NCBI GenBank assembly: GCA_017302165.1
Contig: JAFLCW010000001.1
Span: 744,001-808,000 of the forward strand
Direction of reading: 5' to 3'
Origin: Alphaproteobacteria bacterium
GTDB lineage: Bacteria > Pseudomonadota > Alphaproteobacteria > Micavibrionales > Micavibrionaceae
Length of the DNA stretch: 64,000 bases
The position numbers were made by a program, and so were the translations under genes. The notes under the pieces are model-generated. The model saw only the letters and a list, made by a program, of their open reading frames with translations. It had not been told where the DNA came from and searched no databases. Shown here piece by piece: positions 44,978 through 53,557 of the stretch; position 1 is the stretch's first letter; the number at the start of each line of letters is the position of its first letter.

Positions 44978-47682
44978 GCGTAGTAATCCCCCCGTTCATT
45001 CAAAGTTTGCGAGAGCGTCGTGAGCAAGGTTTCACGGTCAAATTTCGCGACATATTTGTTAAAACCCACTTCCGCACCCCGGGCGATATCGCGCTGGGTG
45101 TTGTGAGAGGTCAGCGCGACCATCGGTACGGATTTCCATGACGTTGATCCGGCGCGGATTTTTTCGGCGAATTCAAAACCATCCATGCCCGGCATTTCGA
45201 TGTCGGACACAATCAAGTCAAAATGATCCCCGCGATCACATAATTTTAACGCATCTGCTGGATTCTCGAGCGCAGTGACATCATATCCCGCCATGCGCAG
45301 AAGTGGCTCCAGCATGTTGCGGAAAAAAGGACTGTCATCCACCAGAAGAATGCGGGTATTTTTCGATCCGGTCTGAACGCCGGCGTGTAAGGCCGCGCGC
45401 GGATCCGAAGGCTTGGCGTAATCTTCAGATCCGTGATTTTTGAACCAGTCTTTTTTGTTGTTCATTAAAAAATATGAAATATCGACCACATCTGTGGCTT
45501 CACCGCGGATGATAGCACTCCCCAGCAGTTCAGGCGTTTTTCCAGCCACTTGAATATCCACATACTCTTCGGTGATATCGATAATCTGGTCGATCACCAA
45601 CCCCATAGAGCTTCGGGTTTCATCAATAAACACCAACACCGGGGCACGTTTACGGCGGGCGGGATCCATATCCGTTTGATACGGGATCAAGGGCATCAAT
45701 TCACCGCGATATTGAATGACTTTCTGGTCTCCGGCGGATTCGATATCGGATAGGGTGATTTCTTCTAAACGGGCAACAAGAGCCAGCGGCACGGCTTTGG
45801 GAGCCCCTGTTCCAGAACGGAAGAGAAGAAGAGATGTTTTATCTCGGCCGTCCGAGGCCATGTCGGCCGCCTGTTCTGTTTTGGCGTTAGAGGTCTCGAT
45901 TTCACCTGTTGCCTTGGCGATGCCAGTGGGATCAAGGATCATGATGACGCTTCCGTCCCCCAGGATTGTATTCCCAGAGAACATATCGATATTTTTCAAA
46001 ATCTGTGCAACGGGCTTGACCACGATTTCTTCGGTATCAAAAACCTTGTCCACGATAATTCCAAAGGTGTAATTGCCGATTTGGGTGACGACGATAAACT
46101 GAGTACCGGTACGTTTATCATCTGTCATGTCCAGCTTTAGAAGTTTTTTCAAGGACACGAGCGGCAAAAGCATATTTCGCAGACGAAAAACGGGTGCGCC
46201 TTTAATCTCTTCGATTTTAGATTCAGATTTATCATTGATGATGACAAGTTCGCGTACCGCCAGTTGCGGAATGGCAAAGCGTTCACGTCCCGATTCCACA
46301 ATCAACGCCGATACAATCGCCAAGGTGAGGGGGATTTTAATCAGGAATTTTGATCCCTGACCTTCAATCGAGCGCAGTTCAATGGCGCCGCCAATACGTT
46401 CAATATTGGTGCGTACCACATCCATGCCCACCCCGCGTCCCGACACGGACGTGACTTTTTCCGCCGTAGAAAATCCGGCCTTGAAAATATATTGTTGAAT
46501 TTGTTGATCCGACATCGCGGCGATTTCAGATTCGCTCGCGAGGCCATTTTTCAGGATTTTTTCCTTGATCTTGGCCATCGGCAGACCTTTGCCGTCATCC
46601 TTAATTTCGATGATGATATGGCCGCCCTCGTGATAGGCATCCAGAATGACTTTGCCGGTTTCGGGTTTACCGGCACGCACGCGGTCTTCGGGTTTTTCAA
46701 TACCGTGATCTGCGGAATTACGCACCATGTGGGTCAAAGGATCCTTGATCATTTCAAGAACCTGACGATCCAGTTCTGTTTCGGCACCGCGCATATCCAG
46801 GTCAATTTTCTTGCCCAGTTCCATAGATAAATCGCGGATAATGCGGGGGAGTTTCGACCACGCATTGCCGATGGGTTGCATGCGGGTTTTCATCACGCCT
46901 TCCTGAAGATCAGAGACCACATGATTCAATCGTTGTAGTGGCGCGGCAAAATCATGATCTTTTTGTGCCCGGGAAATTTGTAGTAATTGATTTCGGGTCA
47001 GCACCAGCTCGCTCACCATCGTCATCAGATTTTCGAGCACATCCACATTCACGCGCAGGGTTTGCGCGGAGACAGCGGATTCTTTTGCTTCACCTTTAGG
47101 TTCATCGGGCGTTGCCGAGACAGGCACAGCAGTAGTTTCAGGAGCTGAAGCAGGCGTCGGGGCAGACGGAGGTGTGGCCAGATATTTTTGCGGGGCTCTC
47201 ACCGGGACAAATCCGTGTTCGTCGGCCTCGGGTTCGGGGAGAGATGACACCGGCAAGGTTATCGGCGTACTATCCGGCATTACAGATGCCACCGGAGAGA
47301 GGGCGCGCCCTTCATATACCGCGTCAAGTTTTTCGATGAGAACGCTGTCATCCCCTTGGGGTTCAGATCCGGTTTCTTCAATGCCGGATAAAATCATTTT
47401 AATCCGGTCAATAGATTCAAAAATCAATGTCATATAATCCGGCGTGACCTGAAGATCGCCATCGCGAAAACGACCCATGATATTTTCGGCGTGGTGAGCG
47501 ACCTTTTCAAGACGGGACAGCCCCAAGAAACCGCACGTGCCCTTAACGGTATGCATCATGCGAAAGATATTAGATAACAGCCCTTTGTCATTGGGGGTTT
47601 GTTCCAGTTTGACCAGATCCAGATCCAGTGCCGCCATATTTTCATTGGTTTCAGTCAAGAATTCGGCGATGAGATCATCCAT
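44974..47682 (-). CDS. cheA: Chemotaxis histidine kinase CheA with fused receiver domain
   Basis: Sensor kinase of the chemoreceptor array, 902 residues. Domains in order: HPt with phospho-His H44 (MMHTVKGTCGFLG), an Ala/Pro-rich linker (130-205) without a clear P2 domain, P3 dimerisation helices (NVDVLENLMTMVSELVLTRN), the P4 ATPase (N-box HMVRNSADHGIE, then DDGKGLPMAKI and SGRGVGMDVVRTNI), two CheW-like domains, and a C-terminal receiver (residues 775-895) with DDSPFFRNMLEPLL and phospho-Asp in VSDIEMPGMDGFEF. The fused receiver probably acts as a phosphate sink or internal brake. It starts the che operon. Confidence 0.96.
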   Translation of the reverse strand: MDDLIAEFLTETNENMAALDLDLVKLEQTPNDKGLLSNIFRMMHTVKGTCGFLGLSRLEKVAHHAENIMGRFRDGDLQVTPDYMTLIFESIDRIKMILSGIEETGSEPQGDDSVLIEKLDAVYEGRALSPVASVMPDSTPITLPVSSLPEPEADEHGFVPVRAPQKYLATPPSAPTPASAPETTAVPVSATPDEPKGEAKESAVSAQTLRVNVDVLENLMTMVSELVLTRNQLLQISRAQKDHDFAAPLQRLNHVVSDLQEGVMKTRMQPIGNAWSKLPRIIRDLSMELGKKIDLDMRGAETELDRQVLEMIKDPLTHMVRNSADHGIEKPEDRVRAGKPETGKVILDAYHEGGHIIIEIKDDGKGLPMAKIKEKILKNGLASESEIAAMSDQQIQQYIFKAGFSTAEKVTSVSGRGVGMDVVRTNIERIGGAIELRSIEGQGSKFLIKIPLTLAIVSALIVESGRERFAIPQLAVRELVIINDKSESKIEEIKGAPVFRLRNMLLPLVSLKKLLKLDMTDDKRTGTQFIVVTQIGNYTFGIIVDKVFDTEEIVVKPVAQILKNIDMFSGNTILGDGSVIMILDPTGIAKATGEIETSNAKTEQAADMASDGRDKTSLLLFRSGTGAPKAVPLALVARLEEITLSDIESAGDQKVIQYRGELMPLIPYQTDMDPARRKRAPVLVFIDETRSSMGLVIDQIIDITEEYVDIQVAGKTPELLGSAIIRGEATDVVDISYFLMNNKKDWFKNHGSEDYAKPSDPRAALHAGVQTGSKNTRILLVDDSPFFRNMLEPLLRMAGYDVTALENPADALKLCDRGDHFDLIVSDIEMPGMDGFEFAEKIRAGSTSWKSVPMVALTSHNTQRDIARGAEVGFNKYVAKFDRETLLTTLSQTLNERGDYYA

Positions 47683-47717
47683 CGGGTGATACCTTTTTAA
47701 GGGTCTAGCGGGCGCGA

Positions 47718-47756
47718 AGCCTTTAGCCTGCCAGAAGAGGGTTAAGAAGCGGTTAC
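47718..47756 (-). promoter_or_regulatory. Candidate promoter elements before cheA
   Basis: Two weak candidates lie in the 252-base gap between chpT and cheA. At 47718-47733, minus strand, TGGCAGGCTAAAGGCT has GG and GC at the 10-base spacing of sigma-54 promoters but a poor -12 half. At 47742-47756 TTAA, seven bases and TTAC nearly match the CtrA box TTAA-N7-TTAA. Either could place the che operon under flagellar/cell-cycle control. The rest of the gap holds nothing else. Confidence 0.3.
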
Positions 47757-47934
47757 CAGAAAAAACCCAGAGAAAAACACAGAAAAAAACAAGCGTATTT
47801 TTAAAATATGAAAATGGCGTTGGCGCCTAAGAAAAAGATAAACAAGTGTAAACGGCGACACGGACTCGCGCAACGGGAAACCGCCGGGGCGGGCGCGGAT
47901 GTATGCAGGGGAAATATATGGCTGATAAACCGGG

Positions 47935-48648
47935 TTAGACCGAGGGCGGTGTCGTGGGCACCGGGCAATCGAGCGTGAAGGTAATTTTACCTGCCGCCTG
48001 TTCCGTGATCTGAAGGGTGTATCCATAAGATCTGGCGAGGACGCCAATCGCATAGGGGTGAACCAAACGCGGATCAAGGGTGTGGGGTTCCGCTGTTCCA
48101 GCCATCGCAGAGGCCACCATATCCCGAACAGTCGCCCCGTCGCCTTCGGCAAAAATAAGGGTTTGTGCCCCGATCCCCGGCCTTAAGGACACGGTACCGC
48201 CCTTGGGCAGGCATTCCATTGCCAGCATCATACTGCACATCAACATCTTACAGAAGCCGCGGGGATAAGGCTTGGCGGGGCCGAGCGGACCAAAAGGATC
48301 CCACATCTGGGAGATTTTGCCATCCCCCGATGTGAGGGCGGAAAAGGCTTTTTGTACATCTTCGGGTTTTAAATTCGGGTCACGTCCGCCCGCCCCATAG
48401 GCCATGCGAAACGCCGCCAGTTTGGCCGCCGCCTGAGACGCGCTAAAAGACACCAGACCCACAGCTTCATCCATCGCGGATTTATCGCCGCCGGCTTCTT
48501 GCATGAATTCAAGGCCGTTATTGATCGCGCCGACGGGTGAGATCAGGTCGTGGCAGATTCGTGAGGCCAGCAGTTCCAGCACAGCGGCGGTGTGATCGGC
48601 TATATCAACGGCGACGGGAGATTCGGGTGTGGGGGCGGTTAAGGTCAT
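47935..48648 (-). CDS. chpT: Histidine phosphotransferase ChpT
   Basis: Relays phosphate from CckA to CtrA and CpdR in the alphaproteobacterial cell-cycle phosphorelay. The 237-residue protein has a dimerisation/HPt helix pair with H33 in RICHDLISPVGAINNGLEFM, the ChpT/DUF2328 signature, followed by a degenerate ATPase-like domain. Its presence implies CckA and CtrA elsewhere in the genome. The start overlaps the phosphohexomutase stop by 4 bases. Downstream, cheA starts after 252 bases. Confidence 0.93.
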   Translation of the reverse strand: MTLTAPTPESPVAVDIADHTAAVLELLASRICHDLISPVGAINNGLEFMQEAGGDKSAMDEAVGLVSFSASQAAAKLAAFRMAYGAGGRDPNLKPEDVQKAFSALTSGDGKISQMWDPFGPLGPAKPYPRGFCKMLMCSMMLAMECLPKGGTVSLRPGIGAQTLIFAEGDGATVRDMVASAMAGTAEPHTLDPRLVHPYAIGVLARSYGYTLQITEQAAGKITFTLDCPVPTTPPSV

Positions 48649-50066
48649 GTCTCAACTGTAAGCGTGTACCCGGTTTTGGCAACTTCTTTTGCAAGATGAT
48701 CCAGCAGTTTTTTAAGTCCGGCCTCGGAACCGGACTCTGCCCGGCATACCAAAACATTTTGCGTATTCGAAGCCCGGATCAGGTACCAGCCTTCGGGCGT
48801 GGTAATCCGGACGCCGTCTGTTTCATTGATATCTGTCCCGGCGGGGGCAGAATTCTTCAAATTGGCGGCAATTGTCCGGACGGTTTCAAATTTGGTGGCT
48901 TCGTCCACATCCACCCGAAGTTCAGGGGTGCTGAACAAAGTGGGCAGATGCGCCGTCAATGCTGACAACGCCTGATCCTGACCGCCGATAATATTCATCA
49001 ACCGCACCGCGCAATAGAGCGCATCATCATAACCATAATATCTGTCGGCAAAGAAAATATGCCCCGATAATTCCCCGGCCAGCGGGGATTTTTCTTCGGC
49101 CATTTTGGCTTTGACCAGTGAATGACCCGTTTTCCACATAATCGGTTTTCCGCCCAGCCGGGCAATTTCTTCGAACATCATTTGTGAACATTTAACATCG
49201 CCGATGATTGAGGCGCCGGGGTGGTTTTCCAGCACATCACGCGCATACAGTGTCATCAGGGAATCACATCGCAGGATGCCTGCTTTTTCATTCACCGCCC
49301 CGATACGGTCACCATCTCCGTCAAAGGCAATGCCGAGATCCGCGTGATGGGTGAGTACAGCTGACCGGAGATCTGCCAGATTTTTATCGACCGTTGGGTC
49401 GGGGTGGTGGTTGGGGAAATTTCCGTCAATATCGGCATATAGCAGGATATGTTCACCCGGCAGTTGAGCCACAAGACGTTTGAGAATATCCCCGGCCGCC
49501 CCATTGCCATTATCCCAGACAATTTTGAGTGGACGACCGCCATCATAATCTTTTATCAAACGGGCGGTGTAGGCGTCCCGAATGTCAATTTCATTCAAAA
49601 CGCCTTGTCCCGTTTCGTAATTCCCGGCGGCCGCAATCCGGCCAATTTCCTGAATCATATCCCCATAGACAGACCCTGTCCGCCGCATCATCTTAAACCC
49701 GTTATAGGTGGGGGGGTTGTGAGACCCGGTCACCATGACCCCGCCATCTGTCTGGCGATCTTTGACGGCAAAATAGAGCATGGGCGAGGGTCCCATGCCG
49801 ATAAAATCAACCGACAGGCCGCAATCCATAAATCCCCGTGCCACTGCCCGGGCATAGAAGGGAGAGGACAGTCTGCCGTCATAGCCGACGCTGGCGCGGG
49901 TACCCCCATCCCGCCGGAGTAAGGTGCCAAACCCCCGGCCAATGGCATAGGCATCGGCTTCGGATAGGGTTTGGTCCACCAGACCGCGGATATCATATTC
50001 CCTGAGGATACTGGGGTCGAAATAATGGGTTAGCGGCGCGGTATCAGCAGACACAGGTAAAGCCAT
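48645..50066 (-). CDS. Phosphomannomutase/phosphoglucomutase
   Basis: Interconverts hexose 6- and 1-phosphates, feeding nucleotide sugars for LPS or exopolysaccharide. The 473-residue protein follows the alpha-D-phosphohexomutase order: FDPSILREYDIRG, phosphoserine loop VMVTGSHNPPTYNGFKMM (near residue 103), metal loop GIAFDGDGDRIGAVN (near 247), sugar loop GELSGHIFF and phosphate loop LIRASNTQNVLVCRAES. This matches the AlgC/ManB bifunctional class. galU precedes it by 2 bases, fitting supply of UDP-glucose. Confidence 0.94.
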   Translation of the reverse strand: MALPVSADTAPLTHYFDPSILREYDIRGLVDQTLSEADAYAIGRGFGTLLRRDGGTRASVGYDGRLSSPFYARAVARGFMDCGLSVDFIGMGPSPMLYFAVKDRQTDGGVMVTGSHNPPTYNGFKMMRRTGSVYGDMIQEIGRIAAAGNYETGQGVLNEIDIRDAYTARLIKDYDGGRPLKIVWDNGNGAAGDILKRLVAQLPGEHILLYADIDGNFPNHHPDPTVDKNLADLRSAVLTHHADLGIAFDGDGDRIGAVNEKAGILRCDSLMTLYARDVLENHPGASIIGDVKCSQMMFEEIARLGGKPIMWKTGHSLVKAKMAEEKSPLAGELSGHIFFADRYYGYDDALYCAVRLMNIIGGQDQALSALTAHLPTLFSTPELRVDVDEATKFETVRTIAANLKNSAPAGTDINETDGVRITTPEGWYLIRASNTQNVLVCRAESGSEAGLKKLLDHLAKEVAKTGYTLTVET

Positions 50067-50068
50067 TT

Positions 50069-50947
50069 TTATTTTCCGATCAGTTTTTTGACATCTTCCC
50101 CGATATCGGGGTCATTCATGCCATAGGCCAAATTGGCGGCAATAAAGCCGAGGCGGGAGCCGCAATCAAAATGCTGTCCGTCAAACCGAAGGCCATGAAA
50201 TGCCTGCCGTCCTAGTAATTTGGCCATAGCATCGGTTAATTGAATTTCATTCCCGGCGCCGGTTTCAAAAGCATCCAAATATTCAAAGACTTCGGGCTGA
50301 AGGATGTAGCGTCCGATGATGCAGAGCGTTGAAGGTGCCGTCTCGGGTGAAGGTTTTTCAACAAGCCCCTTCACGGAAACGGTTTTTCCATTATCTGAGG
50401 CGACATCCAGAATGCCGTATTTATGTGTCTGGTTCCGGGGTATATCTTTGGTGGCCACCACATTGCCCCCGCGTTCGCGGTATACATCCATCATCTGTGA
50501 CAGGCATCCTTGCGGGTGCTGGATGATATCATCGGGCAATAACACGGCAAAAGGTTCATCCCCCACCAGTTTTTTGGCGCACCAGACCGCGTGGCCTAAC
50601 CCTAAAGCCTTGGGTTGGCGGGTGGTAAATAATTTTCCGGCGGGCATTTCACTGTCGCGGACTTTTTGTACCAGATCGGCTTTGCCGCGGGATTCGAGTA
50701 CGCCCATCAATTCCGGCTGATAGTCAAAATGTTCGATCAACATGTCCTTGTAACGACCTGTGATGAAAATAAATTCTTCGATCCCGGCTGAGCGCGCTTC
50801 TTCGAATACATGCTGAATTAAGGGGCGGTCATTGATGGGTAACATTTCCTTGGGCATGACCTTGGTCGCGGGCAAAAAGCGCGTGCCCAGACCCGCCACG
50901 GGAAAAACGGCCTTACGGACGGGACGTATAGATGCAGGTGTTTTCAT
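50069..50947 (-). CDS. galU: UTP--glucose-1-phosphate uridylyltransferase
   Basis: Makes UDP-glucose from glucose-1-phosphate and UTP, for LPS core, glycans and trehalose. The 292-residue protein has the nucleotide-binding loop VAGLGTRFLPATKVMPKEML, followed by PLIQHVFEEARSAGIEEFIF, LPDDIIQHPQG and the VEKPSPETAPS segment. It sits directly before the phosphohexomutase in the same operon, so the pair turns glucose-6-phosphate into UDP-glucose. Confidence 0.96.
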   Translation of the reverse strand: MKTPASIRPVRKAVFPVAGLGTRFLPATKVMPKEMLPINDRPLIQHVFEEARSAGIEEFIFITGRYKDMLIEHFDYQPELMGVLESRGKADLVQKVRDSEMPAGKLFTTRQPKALGLGHAVWCAKKLVGDEPFAVLLPDDIIQHPQGCLSQMMDVYRERGGNVVATKDIPRNQTHKYGILDVASDNGKTVSVKGLVEKPSPETAPSTLCIIGRYILQPEVFEYLDAFETGAGNEIQLTDAMAKLLGRQAFHGLRFDGQHFDCGSRLGFIAANLAYGMNDPDIGEDVKKLIGK

Positions 50948-50986
50948 GCCCTTCTTGTGGCATGAAATCCCGGCTGATTCAATTGT

Positions 50987-52987
50987 TTATGCGGGTTCCG
51001 ATATCTTGTGTCCCAAGGCAACAGCACCCTCTTCGGTGATAAACAACGTAAAGCCCCCGTCGTTTTTCACAATTTTGACAGCGGGCTTGATTCCGGCCTC
51101 GCGCCGATAGGCGACCAGCATGTCCATCATCCCGTCATAAATTCCGGCGCCTTTGGCATCGCAGGCATCTTTGATCATCCCTTGGATATCGGCCATGCGA
51201 TGTTGAACCGCCAGAGACGGCTGAGAGCCTGTGACTTCGCGCCCCGGCAGAAAACCGACGACCCGGGCATTTTGTAATTTTTTCGGCAAGGAATCCATAA
51301 ACTCACTGATGGATTTAAGCGTATCCTGACGCCATTGATCTTTCAAAGAGACGCCGTCCAAAGTTTTCGGAAAGGTAAAAACATTATCGTTGATTTGGAT
51401 TAAATGCGCAGCCTGTTCGGCCAGTCGTTGAAGCCCCGATATGCCCCCGATGGTCTTCAGTAGATCAGAACGGGCGTAGGCCGGGAGTTCCGGTGGGGAC
51501 TGAGGCGTTAATTTGCCTGTTGCGCTTTCTATCACATGTTTAACCCCAAGAGTTGCGGCAGAAATCGTTTGACGCGTGCTGGGGAGTTTAATCCCTTGAG
51601 CCTGAAGGGCGGCGCGTGCTTTTTTCATGCCGTCCGGGCGTTCAATAGACGGGACATAGTCCATAGGTTCAGAGAGTTTCAATTCTGCCAAAGCCTTTTT
51701 CACCAACGCGGGATTAACGCCGTCCGGCACGCGGCCATGTTTACCCGCCAAGTAATTGGCTATGCCGGGATAAAGGCTGTGGTATTTATCCCGCCCTTCT
51801 AGTTTATGCCACAGGCTAATGGCGGCCTGTCCCGTGGTATTGGCGGCATAGGGGGTGACTTGGGTCGGGTTGCCGACATCCTCTAAAATTTCGGCCTGCA
51901 TTTTATAAATGGCGATCTGGATTTTGTCCCAGTCATCTGTTTTTAAAAGACGTCCCAGATTTTTCACTAATCCAGGTGTTGCTATCAAGGTCGCCGAAGC
52001 TCCGCCTGGGGTGCGCGCCTTGCGCATGGCGGAGAATAATTCACGGTTATAACGGGATTCATACTCCCGGTAACGAAAACGCAATTCATAGAGCGATTTC
52101 ATATCGTCTTTGATGGCGTCCCGGTTCAACACAGGGGCGTTGGCGCGAACAAGGGGATCAGGATTGTTTTCAATCAGGCTCAGCATTTTCAGCATGCTGG
52201 GATGGGCGGTGAGACCTGCCAATGCGGGATGTTGAACATCCATCGTCAGGGGGACGCCGCGGCGCACAGCCTCTTCGGCGGCGGCCATATAACAGGCGGG
52301 GGCTTTGCCATAGGTGGAATGGGCGTGAATGGTGATGGGTTGATTTGGAAATGCCTCGCATAGACCCGCCACCAACTCACGGACGAAATCAGGCGAGAGC
52401 CAGCCGCTCGCGGACTTCAGGTAAAACCCGTCATGTCCGGAATCGTACAGTTCATGCGCAAAAGCCAGACAGTCTTCTAGGGTGACGTTGGGATTGTCTT
52501 CGATGCAGATCGTGCCTTGAGCAATGATGTCATACCCGTGAGAATTTCTCACCTCATCTACGGCACGGGCAACGCCTTTCAGTACCCGAATATCATTGAG
52601 ACCATGGAAATTCTGAAGGATATTCATGCCCATCTTGGCATATTCCAGCACCATGGCATGGACAACATCATAGGGTTGCGGTTCATAGCCGAAGAGAAAA
52701 TCCCCCCGGATGAGCGCGGATTGACGCACGCCCTTTTTTTCGAAGGCATACAGAATTTTTTCTACTTCTTCCCATTCCTTACGGCCTTTTTTAGCAAACA
52801 GGTCAAAAAATGTGCCGCCGCCGGTCTGGATGGAATCTGTGCCGATAAAATGCGCATTCGGGTGAGCGCGGATAATCTCATCCGCAGACGTGTTGGTGCC
52901 GAACAGGGATTGGATGGCATCCCGGTACACTTCTTGAAACCCGATCAAGGGCTTGGCATTCGGGGCAGGGGTCGCGTCTTGGGTCAT
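50987..52987 (-). CDS. Pyruvate/oxaloacetate carboxyltransferase-like protein lacking a biotin domain
   Basis: A 666-residue protein with the HMGL/pyruvate-carboxylase carboxyltransferase barrel and the PYC_OADA domain. The N-terminal motif YRDAIQSLFGT matches RDA.QS of the family; GGGTFFDLF, RGDFLFGY and the metal His pair in ITIHAHSTYGKAP follow in order. The carboxylated-lysine motif is altered, reading YLKSASGW instead of VIKDMAG-like. No MKM biotin attachment site is found, so any carboxyl group must come from a separate biotin carrier, or the reaction differs. Operon with galU is possible (39-base gap). Confidence 0.7.
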   Translation of the reverse strand: MTQDATPAPNAKPLIGFQEVYRDAIQSLFGTNTSADEIIRAHPNAHFIGTDSIQTGGGTFFDLFAKKGRKEWEEVEKILYAFEKKGVRQSALIRGDFLFGYEPQPYDVVHAMVLEYAKMGMNILQNFHGLNDIRVLKGVARAVDEVRNSHGYDIIAQGTICIEDNPNVTLEDCLAFAHELYDSGHDGFYLKSASGWLSPDFVRELVAGLCEAFPNQPITIHAHSTYGKAPACYMAAAEEAVRRGVPLTMDVQHPALAGLTAHPSMLKMLSLIENNPDPLVRANAPVLNRDAIKDDMKSLYELRFRYREYESRYNRELFSAMRKARTPGGASATLIATPGLVKNLGRLLKTDDWDKIQIAIYKMQAEILEDVGNPTQVTPYAANTTGQAAISLWHKLEGRDKYHSLYPGIANYLAGKHGRVPDGVNPALVKKALAELKLSEPMDYVPSIERPDGMKKARAALQAQGIKLPSTRQTISAATLGVKHVIESATGKLTPQSPPELPAYARSDLLKTIGGISGLQRLAEQAAHLIQINDNVFTFPKTLDGVSLKDQWRQDTLKSISEFMDSLPKKLQNARVVGFLPGREVTGSQPSLAVQHRMADIQGMIKDACDAKGAGIYDGMMDMLVAYRREAGIKPAVKIVKNDGGFTLFITEEGAVALGHKISEPA

Positions 52988-53063
52988 AAAAAATCCTGTT
53001 TAGGCCGCTTTTGATGATGAAGGCTAAACCTTAAAATTTGGTAATTTTTATGGCAAGTATAAA

Positions 53064-53522
53064 TTATGGTGCGGTGCGGGATAATACGTCCCGCGCCACA
53101 TTAATCTGCCGGGCAATCCATTCGGTGCCTTCGCGGTCAGGATGAAATTTTTTCATCAGGTTTTTATAGGCTTTGTCGATTTCGGCCTCGCTGGCGCCCG
53201 GTTTGAGCCCCAGAATATCCAACGCGTCCGAGGGTGTCATTTGCGGAGAGGCTTTTTTCAGGTTTTCAAAGATATTTTCTTCGAATTTGACCTGTTGATG
53301 GGATTTCCACACGGAATATAACAGCGGCCAGAGTGCGGCCACCGCGCCAATGACTGCCGGCAGACGACCCGTCACCGCCAGTAAAAAGACCAGTGCTGTG
53401 ATGGTCAGCGTCCCTGCCACCACAATGAACGTGCCGATTTGCTTGGTTGAGGCTCCCGATAGGAAACGATAGAGCGCATAGCCCCCCATCATCACGCCCA
53501 GCGCCAGTAAAAAAATACTCAT
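53064..53522 (-). CDS. Membrane-anchored J-domain protein
   Basis: A 152-residue protein with about three hydrophobic segments (residues 1-18, 27-50, 53-72) and a C-terminal J domain. The domain reads DALDILGLKPGASEAEIDKA, with the essential HPD in KFHPDREGTEW. This arrangement, membrane part then J domain, is the DnaJ-type co-chaperone that recruits Hsp70 (DnaK) at the inner membrane, like mitochondrial Tim14 or alphaproteobacterial relatives. It is divergent from the M24 peptidase gene by 35 bases. Confidence 0.88.
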   Translation of the reverse strand: MSIFLLALGVMMGGYALYRFLSGASTKQIGTFIVVAGTLTITALVFLLAVTGRLPAVIGAVAALWPLLYSVWKSHQQVKFEENIFENLKKASPQMTPSDALDILGLKPGASEAEIDKAYKNLMKKFHPDREGTEWIARQINVARDVLSRTAP

Positions 53523-53557
53523 CCCGTTTGATTTCCCTTGAGATTATCCTACACTGA

